Of a stretch of 64,000 nucleotides of DNA, positions 56,479 through 64,000 are shown in pieces. Positions within the stretch are counted from its first letter, which is position 1, and the number at the start of each line of letters is the position of its first letter. The notes below the pieces were generated by a model. It made no database searches and was not told the origin of the DNA. It saw only the letters and a list, made by a program, of their open reading frames with translations. The translations under genes were made by a program, and so were the position numbers. This stretch comes from Madurella fahalii (Eukaryota; Ascomycota; Sordariomycetes; Sordariales), in NCBI GenBank assembly GCA_029876055.1, contig CM056880.1, positions 806,001-870,000 of the forward strand, written 5' to 3'.

Positions 56479-59201
56479 ATGAACCTCCGCTCATGGGTTT
56501 GGACTGCCAGCGGCTACGCACTTCTGGCCTTCAGAATATCATCATGTTCGCTTGGGGACCCAGGCCAAGGCCTTACTAGAAATCATCGTTACGCTTTCAG
56601 GGCAAGGCAAGCAGTAACCACAGTCTCGATCAATGGCAGTTCGAGTGTCGCACCACCGACGGTTTCGACAGAAACACGCCCCTACCCAACCAATGCACCC
56701 TTCACGAACACGTCCGTAGCGAACCGACCGCCAAACCCTTGTATCGATGACCAGTTTCGACCTCCTGTATATCAATTTAGTAACTTTACGGTGTACAAGA
56801 CGTTCTTCAATGATAACAACACTGACCCGAGATACTTCTTGTCTACCGTCAACTTCACCCTCCGCGATGTCGCCAACAATTATTCGTTCCACTGTAACTG
56901 GGGCCCCAGGAACCCTGGGGCAGGGCCAAGCTGGGAAACGCAAGACTGTGTCCCCGAGACGGGCCCTATCCCTGATCCCTCTCAGAGCTTAACGCTGTTG
57001 AATCTATGGCCTGAGTATCTGTTATTGAACAAGTCGAGTCAGGACCCCGTACGTGTCGTCCAATACTGGTACTGCGATATCGAAAACCAGTCATACCCTC
57101 AAGTATACCAATCAAGAGTCGAGGTATTCTTCAACGTCACCTGTCCGGATCAGGGAACCAGGGACGTCGATTACCGTTGCGATGTGGCAACACAATTGCC
57201 CGTCACAGTTAATGCGCAATGGCAGCCAACAGGCTCCCTACCTGGAACACCGCGTTTAAGGCCTCGGCCAAGCCCACCATTACCGATCCAGGAAGGCCTC
57301 AACCCTCCTCCAAGGAAAGATTGTACCGACATGTCGTTGACACACCCCGACTGGGAATTGTCTGATGTACATTACACTCCCGAGACAGAGATGTGGGAAT
57401 ACACAACTGCGCGCCTCAATTTCAGTCTAAAGAGTCGCGCAACGGGCGCTCACGTCATCTGCCGGTTTAGAGGGGAGAGCACCAACGTTGAAGGGGATCT
57501 CTTAATAGCTCCCTGTTCCCCCCAATCCCAACAACTTGAAAGCCGCTCCGTATTCATGACTAGGTTCCGGGGTCGGGAAAGATGGCTTTATGTTCAAGAA
57601 GACTGGGTGTGTGGCGATGCCCAAGGGCTATATCTGTAAATGCTCGCAATCGATCTCTTGTGACGAAGCTAATCTCCCGAAACAGAACAAACTTCAGTGC
57701 AAGGGCTGATCTTATGTTGCCAACCTACTGCAACGAAACTGGGTGTTTTGCTGAACCCATGACTCTGAGGGGCAGCCTCACCAAACCCGTCTCTCTAACA
57801 CCAGCTCCTATTCCCGCGCCGCCCAACACAGATACCCCGAATTGTCTGGTTAACTCGCAGCATCCTTACCAGCCCATCTGGACTCTTACCCGATTCTTAT
57901 ACCAAGCCACCAAACGCGGTGTCGATAACTTTCCCGCCGCGGGAGAAGTAAATGGCGTCCTATTCCCATACAACCGGACTCTAGAGATCGAGCTGCGCAA
58001 CGAGGCCAATGGTTTCACCCAGTCATGCGCATTCAACGACCCCATCCTCGACAACGTCACTGATCGGTGGTGGCCGTGCTCCTACGCGAAAAGTCCGCAC
58101 ACCTTCCCACAGCGCGCGATCGAGACGTACGTGCAGTTCAACCGCGACACGGGCCGGCTCAAAGTCAACCAGACATGGTACTGCAACGACACGCAGCAGG
58201 CCGCCCCGTAGGCTGCCCCCCCCTCCGCAGGCGTTGAAGCCCCGTTTACCAAATCCCGAAGCTGACACAGAGGAATGACTACTGCAGTTACATGATCACT
58301 GCCCACGGCTCGCTCCCCGAGTCGGTCTCGGCTCTCGTCTGCGGCGTCAGCAACAGCACCGCATTCCAGGTCATCTGCCAGACGCTCATCGCGCCCATCT
58401 ATTGCGATGTGCTCTTCTCGGCGCAGTGGTGCTCGTTGGGCGGCGATCGCGACGGGCGGGGCAGGCCCCTGGGGATCCGCGCGTCGCAGACAGCGGTGCA
58501 GCGTCTCCCGGACAACGCGCTCACAGACCCGGATCCCGTGCCGGGGCAGTGGAGCTGCACGGCTGCGTCGGTGGCCCGCGGCCCGGTCGTCTGGAGGCTG
58601 CAGACGCGCGACTACCTGGCGCTGACGGCGTGGTTCGGCCATTGGAAGTCGGACCAGATGTACACCAAATTGCGGTTCGACCTGAATAGCTCGGTGTTCT
58701 GGGGCCGGCCGGGAGGCGGGGTGCTTCGTGATGTTGGCATTCAGCAGACCTGGGGTTCCGACGCGAGCAGGCTGACGCCGTGGTTGCGCGGGTTCGATCC
58801 GACGCATACATTCCGCTCGAGAAATCAGTTCGAGGGTAGGTATGATGCGGGCCTGGGTGCGGATTTTTACAATCCGCTGGACTGGAGTGTGCGGTTCGAT
58901 CTCTCGACGGGGTACATGGAGCTCAACAACTCGTGGTACTGCGATGATAAGAATCCATCCATGCCGTAAGTTCGCCTTTCCCCTGCTCGGGCGAGTAGAG
59001 ATACCGGTTAACATGGTAGAAAGAATTGTGTTTGACGGATCTTGGAATGGCTACATACCCCTGAATTGTTCGTACAAGTTCGGGCACGACAGACGAGATT
59101 TTGAGGACGGCATTGTATGCCTGCCGGTCGGCGGCGATCCGGTTGTCACCCCTGCTGTGACGCATAGGACCGTTGCCACAACCATACCGGACCCAAAATA
59201 A
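56479..59201 (+). CDS. Secreted cysteine-rich protein with about four tandem modules, function unknown
   Basis: Four exons, 56479-57635, 57686-58207, 58273-58965 and 59024-59201, give 849 residues and stay in frame throughout. The N terminus looks like a signal peptide. The rest consists of repeated modules of about 170-200 residues sharing a pattern: an FxNxT or ArgPhe strand, a CxW or WxPC cysteine pair, and a closing WYCxD motif (YWYCDIEN, DWVCGDAQ, TWYCNDTQ, SWYCDDKN), followed by a short loop and another Cys. Introns 2 and 3 fall at the same phase-2 site just after the WYC motif (AAP and SMP), so exon and module borders coincide, suggesting exon duplication. Many N-glycosylation sites (NxS/T). 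I do not recognise the family. ATG 56437 is an alternative start. Confidence 0.75.
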
Positions 59202-59716
59202 GGAATGGCGAGCGGGTCATGATGGTTGATATAAGCGCATATTGTTGCTCACTCCCATCGAGGCGTCGAATACCGGAAGTTGATATTATTCCTGCGATGA
59301 TACATCAGTAACTTGGGTGCGGTCCTTGGAATAACTTTCTCAGTGAAAACGTTTGCCGTCCTGAATTTACCGGTTACTCTACGGTGTATTTCCTCGCCGT
59401 TGTGAGGTCTGGGCCCTAAGAGCTGTGGTCGGGAAGCTCGCCTGGAAGCGATACCATTCTATCCTTCCTATAGGTGCAAAATTGTGATAAGCGGATGATG
59501 TTAGTCATAATATGACTTTCCGATTCGCGCGTCTCGGATCCGTTATGCAAGTTATAGTGCCTGTTTCCCATAACCGGGGAACCGGTGTTGCCGATCCAGA
59601 TATGCCCACCTATCCCGCAGCCGTCTCTGAGCGGATACTTACGGGCTAGTCAGAATATAACAAGGCGATACACCACTCTCTCTCATCACGGCCGCTTGTC
59701 TCCTATCCCATCAAAA
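59202..59716. other. Intergenic region
   Basis: Nothing identifiable between the modular secreted protein and the GH43-like relic. Confidence 0.5.
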
Positions 59717-60870
59717 ATGGCGATACTTAAGCATTCCTTTCTCCTAGTGCTAGCAGCCGGCGCGGGGCTCTCCTTCGGGAGTCCACTGTTTCCGCATCTA
59801 GACCAGCGACTAGACTCAAGACAATCACCATCACTGAATTTCACCGACTACCTCTATGTCTACGTAAGCCCTATCCTGAACCCTATCCCCAGTCACACAC
59901 AAACACTAATTACCCTCACCACAGTTCACCGGCGAGCGCCTCCCTGCAGGGGAACAGGTCTACATGGCCGTCAGCAACGACAACGACCCCGGCTCGTGGA
60001 CGACGCTCAACTCTGGCAAACCTGTCCTCATCTCGGACGTGGGAATGAAGGGAATCCGAGATCCCTCGCTGATTATCTCCCCCGACCGCTCCAAGTTCTA
60101 CCTTATCAACACCGTACATTACTTTACCTCCTTCCCCATGTCACGATCCGCCATGCGTTAACAATACAAACAGGACCTGAAAGTCTACGGTCTAGGATGG
60201 AACAACGGCACCTGCTTCACCTGCAACGGCTCCAAATCCATCATCGTCTGGGAATCCACCGACCTGGTCAACTGGACCGGCCCTTCGACGCCCATCGTCT
60301 CCCGCCGGAAGCGGGAATGACGTGGGCGCCGGACGCGATATGGGACCGGGTGAGGGAGAAGTACATGGTGTTTTGGACGAGCAAGATTGACGGGGTGCTG
60401 AAGACGTTGCGGGCGTGGACGGGGGATTTTAAGGAGTTCACCCCTGCTGAGGTCTACGTCGAGTTGGGGATGGATAATCGTTTACGACGACGCGGCGGAA
60501 AAATATTATATGGTGAGCAAGAACGGTCCGGATGAGTTGATCCAGCAGAATGTGGCGGACAGTCTGGACGGGCCGTGGGAGATGGTGGCAGAAGGGATTG
60601 GGAGGGGGATGCCGGCTGGTGAGGGGCCGCTGGTGTTTAGGGACAATGTTGATCGGGAGAAGGTGAGTTGCCGTGGCGTGCCACCTGAAAGTAACTGAGA
60701 AGGACAAACTGCTAATGTCAGTTGCAGTGGTATCTGTGGATTGATGATTACCTGCGTGGCGGTGGATACCTCCCGTTTGAGACGAACGATCTGGCTAGCG
60801 GGAAGTGGACTGCTTCAGAAAAGTTCAGGTTACCTGAAAACCCAAGGCACGGATACGTCGTGTCGATGTA
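59717..60870 (+). pseudogene. Broken GH43-like (arabinanase/xylosidase-type) secreted hydrolase
   Basis: Begins with a good signal peptide (MAILKHSFLLVLAAGAGLSFG). Exons 59717-59863, 59925-60113 and 60174 onward follow normal GT-AG signals and resemble five-bladed GH43-type proteins: YMAVSNDNDPGSW, IRDPSLIISPDRSKFYLI, IIVWESTDLVNWTGP, MTWAPDAIWD (catalytic-site region of the family), then YDDAAEKYYMVSKNG, SLDGPWEMV, LWIDDYLRGGGYLPF. Two frame breaks interrupt it: a missing base near 60302 and a further shift near 60474. After the intron at 60664-60727 the last exon stops soon after RHGYVVS. Both frame breaks lie in coding, without splice signals, so this is a pseudogene or contains assembly errors. 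Confidence 0.75.
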
Positions 60871-61459
60871 AGTCACCCCGCGATCGTATCAGTTGATGGT
60901 ATGCCAGGAAGCTGACGCGGTATCGATCTTAAGCACTGCGGCCGAGCAGGAAAGGCTATTGGCCGCATGGAATTAAGGTTGCTTGCCCTGGAAATACAGA
61001 TGGTGCACAGCGCGCGCTGCCACACCAGAGTGTGGGATGGCACATCTACCGTCATTTATATCCAGCCCCGGCTATCAACCTATCATTGCCTGTCATAAAA
61101 CGTATTCTAAGATACAGATTCCATAACGAACTTACAAGTTTTCCTAAGTCCAGATCCATCTCAGGCTACACTGCAGCTATCAAGACATGCAATGTAAGTC
61201 ATTAACATAACACAAGGTAACAATTACCTTAGTCATACAGACAAGGAGTTTTGTGCATAGGGCCCTTATTCTATTCATCTTCCATGACATTCTAATTACC
61301 TTGCCGAATCCCCAACTCAATGGGCCATAGAACAGAACCCACCTGAACTACCACTTCTTCTCGCTGGCAGGATCACCGCATACAGGCAAATCGGGTTGCT
61401 CCAGGGCGTATCCTCACAAGTGAAACTGCGTCAAGTCGTCCGCATAAATCAGCCAGCCT
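60871..61459. other. Intergenic region
   Basis: AT-rich from 61080 to 61300; no gene visible. Confidence 0.5.
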
Positions 61460-61548
61460 GCCCGGCTACCTCAATCGGTAGAGCGTGAGACTCTTAAGGG
61501 TTCTCCCGAATCATCTCAAGGTTGTGGGTTCGACCCCCACGTCGGGCT
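61460..61548 (+). tRNA. tRNA-Lys (CTT) with intron, second copy
   Basis: Near-identical to the copy at 46781-46870 in reverse orientation; acceptor, anticodon CTT and T-arm are the same. The intron differs by a few bases (GGGTTCTCCCGAATC). D-stem base 10 is C (TACCTC) instead of G (TAGCTC), which breaks the G10-C25 pair, so this copy may fold less well or be a pseudogene. Confidence 0.8.
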
Positions 61549-62219
61549 CAGTTCCCGCCATCGAATGGGTGACATGGTCTTTTTGACTTTTTCCTGTCTC
61601 CATGCCAAGACTCGACGGACCCACAAGCTCCCGTAACACCGGATTTTCTCGCCCAAGAATGTTCTAGATGCCGCCGTACAGTACAAACAGGGGGTTACAC
61701 TGCTAAGCCGCGTGGGTTCCGGTACTACCATACTAGTACCCATCAGTAAATATGAACTGCATACTACGGCTAGTTGATACGTTTTTAATGCAATTGACAA
61801 GCGAGTACGCAGCACTATTTTAGCTACACCACCGATGGCTGCCAGAAGTTGTCTGGCAAGTCAAGAATCCGCGATGCTGGAATCACGCGAAATCTCTGGC
61901 CCAGTGTTGGTGGATTTGCAAGCCAACAAGTGAATTAGTCAAAGTCGGATCACCACCGGCTTATTAATCGCCAGGGACAACGTTGAACCGGGAAATATCT
62001 TGACGTGTTCTCCACATTGCATCGGTGTCCCGTAGAAATGACGTACACACGTACATAAATGTAGGTAAGCATCCCCGAGGTTCTGGGTACGAGATGAAGG
62101 CTTTATACGGGTATAAAACCAGCGCGGAAACGAGTCCATCCTGCACCTCAATACTCGAGCAAGCAAGCCGTAGTTTAAAACCTCCAACCGAGCTGTCAGT
62201 GACTACCTCAACCGAAATC
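61549..62219. other. Intergenic region upstream of the MDR gene
   Basis: No supported gene; a 99-residue minus frame (61815-61516) runs through the tRNA and is rejected. Confidence 0.5.
62112..62118 (+). promoter_or_regulatory. TATA box of the MDR oxidoreductase gene
   Basis: TATAAAA about 105 bases before the ATG at 62220; spacing suits a fungal core promoter. Confidence 0.45.
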
Positions 62220-63521
62220 ATGTCTAACTCACTCCCCACCACGCAAAAGCAGTGGCTCGTTCAGGGGACCGACAAAGATTTCGACGGCCTGGTTTACCAG
62301 GATTCCTCCGTTCCCAAAGTGGGTGATAATGACGTGCTAGTCAAGCTGCGGGGCGCCTCCCTCAACTACCGTGACTTGATCATTCCCAAAGTAACTAAAC
62401 CTCGAATCCCTCTCTACATTCCGCCTGATGCTGACACCCAACAGGGGAAATACCCATTCCCTTTGGCTCTCCCCGTCGTTGCTGGCTCCGACGGCGCGGG
62501 TGAGGTCGTTTCGGTCGGGTCCAAGGTGACAAAGTGGAAGCCCGGCGACAAGGTCGTGACGCTCTTTAACCAAGGGCATCAGTCCGGTCCGGTCGACGTT
62601 GCGGCCAGCCACACAGGCCTAGGCGGCTGCATTGACGGCACCCTGCGGGAGTACGGCGTGTTCAATGAGAACGGGGTTGTCCGCATGCCCAACAACTTGG
62701 ACTTCGTCGAGGCCGCGACGTTGACTTGCGCAGCGCTGACGAGCTGGAATGCGCTGTACGATTTGCGGCCGGTGAAGAAGGGAGATACCGTCCTGGTGCA
62801 GGGCACCGGCGGTGTCAGTTTGTTCGCGTTGCAGGTACGGTTCTCTGTTCTCCGTCTACACTGTTCTAGCTTCTTCCCCGTGTTCTGTTTAATTATCTCT
62901 CACTTTCGTTTCACTCGTTATTCTAGTCTTCCACTTGGAAGCTTGAAATCTTGCTGACACTGGGCTACTAGTTCGCCAAGGCCGCCGGTGCGACCGTCAT
63001 CGCCACTACCTCGACCGCGGAAAAGGCCGAGGTGCTCAAGAACCTGGGAGCCGATCACGTTATCAACTACCGGGAGGACCCCAACTGGGGCGAGACAGCG
63101 CGCAAACTGACTCCCAAAGGTGAAGGCGTCAACCATGTGATCGAGGTTGGCGGCGAAGGAACCATGACGCAGAGTCTGCGGGCCATCAAGATGGAGGGCG
63201 TCATCTCCATCATTGGCTTTGTCGGAGGTGCAAACCCCAAGGATAACATCTTGGAGACACTCTCACGCGTGTGTACGGTTCGCGGTGTCTATGTTGGCTC
63301 GAGACAGCAACTGGAAGATATGGTCAAGGAGATCGAGAAGCACGATATCCACCCCGTGGTAGACAAGACGGTGTTCACGCTAGATAAAGTTAAGGAAGCG
63401 TATGAGTACATGGTACGTTTCTTTTCTGATGACTGCGTGGTAAAGCAATATGTGGTACTGACTCAGTTATGTACAGTGGGCGCGGAAACACTTTGGAAAG
63501 ATCGGCATCAAGATCGAGTAG
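62220..63521 (+). CDS. Zinc-independent MDR alcohol dehydrogenase/quinone-oxidoreductase-like enzyme
   Basis: NAD(P)H-dependent reduction or oxidation of small carbonyls or quinones, cytosolic. Exons 62220-62834, 62972-63412 and 63477-63521, all phase 0, 366 residues, typical for the family. GroES-like domain: VKLRGASLNYRDLIIPK and VVAGSDGAGEVVSVG, with GDKVVTLF. Rossmann domain: VLVQGTGGVSLFALQFAKA crossing the first splice, ATTSTAEKAEVLKNLGADHVINY. The Cys and His residues of zinc-type ADHs are not in place, so no catalytic zinc. The last exon is 15 codons including the stop, ending HFGKIGIKIE, a common ending for the family. Confidence 0.92.
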
Positions 63522-64000
63522 AGCAAGAGTGATAACCATGAGACCGCTGGAGCAGTTATTTTTTGACGTGGGACAGTTTAATTAAAATAACCAATTTCTT
63601 AAACTCCTATATGTGTGATTTAAAATAATACCTAGCCTTGGGGAGAGAGAATCGCCCTTAACGCAGTACCTTGCGCTGACAAGATGGTTTGGAAAAGAAC
63701 CAAAACCCATCCTCTTCAGATCAACCGTAAAGCTTTACGAGGGAAGATAATTATCTTTGGCAGATGATTATCATTGAATTTCGGACTCCTAACAGCGGGC
63801 TTGGTTAATCTAGTTGAGGCGTTTAATATTTACATAGTAGCGTAAACAGAATTGGTAACGGAGCAGGACGCTAGGAACAAAGACTGCGACAGCAAAGACT
63901 ACATGGTTGATCGAATTATCAGTAGGCTCCGTGATGTTATCCCTGGAGTATTGTGGAGGGCCAACCATGCACGAGAATTTCGATGTCATCAGCCAGGGTA
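63522..64000. other. Intergenic DNA to the window end
   Basis: AT-rich, with no gene or signal recognised. Confidence 0.5.

Noticed and set aside
58208..58239. A 32-base intron in the modular secreted protein
   Set aside because: Keeps frame but is too short; the acceptor at 58271-58272 gives a 65-base intron in the right phase, matching the next intron's position in its module.
61516..61815. 99-residue minus frame near the second tRNA-Lys
   Set aside because: Its end runs into the tRNA gene and the rest has no coding features.
1..64000. CRISPR arrays, bacterial operators, riboswitches, rRNA
   Set aside because: No repeat-spacer pattern or conserved RNA sequence was seen, and the DNA is nuclear fungal.

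Overview
This window is nuclear DNA of a filamentous ascomycete (Pezizomycotina, probably Sordariomycetes; the class is an inference). Its genes are carried on both strands with individual promoters. They have short GT-AG introns, there are three intron-containing tRNAs and one more with a D-stem change, a Zn2Cys6 regulator and a caleosin are present, and a Fot1/pogo-type transposon has TA target duplications.

The most notable part is 4.98-22.27 kb, a complete-looking Tc (toxin complex, 'ABC toxin') locus of the kind known from Photorhabdus, Xenorhabdus and Yersinia, here inside a fungal chromosome. Two adjacent minus-strand ORFs (10041-13569 and 4983-10039) are the N-terminal and C-terminal halves of a TcA pentamer subunit. 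The stop of the first is separated by one base from the ATG of the second. Divergent from them, across a 1.17-kb spacer, an intronless 7.5-kb ORF (14744-22267) encodes a TcB-TcC fusion: SpvB, FG-GAP/VCBS propeller and mid domains, an RHS shell, and an unrecognised C-terminal domain of about 310 residues in the payload position. Each TcA ORF carries one small spliceosomal intron, so the locus has been resident in a eukaryote for some time. The C-terminal remnant of a fungal GH18 chitinase lies beyond the TcA 3' end.

Layout. 0-5 kb: secreted carboxylesterase, chitinase relic, gene-poor AT-rich DNA. 5-22.3 kb: Tc locus. 22.3-26.4 kb: mostly non-coding, with one cysteine-rich protein of unknown function. 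26.5-30.6 kb: Zn2Cys6 factor convergent with a GPI-type serine carboxypeptidase. 30.6-38.8 kb: decayed, repeat-prone DNA with an acidic-protein relic, an OTU-like gene and a pogo transposon (35913-37773) whose transposase has one internal stop. 38.8-47.4 kb: ankyrin-repeat membrane protein with recently duplicated repeats, FAD monooxygenase, CorA-like membrane protein abutting a tRNA-Lys, and a relic. 47.5-63.5 kb: metabolic and secreted proteins (amidohydrolase, caleosin, GH2 exo-glucosaminidase, a four-module cysteine-rich secreted protein, a broken GH43-like gene, an MDR oxidoreductase) with tRNA-Glu, tRNA-Leu and a second tRNA-Lys.

Apart from the Tc genes, neighbouring genes show no clear shared pathway. 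Secreted hydrolases are over-represented. All exon models come from reading splice signals and frames by eye; family names come from recognised motifs and no database search was run.
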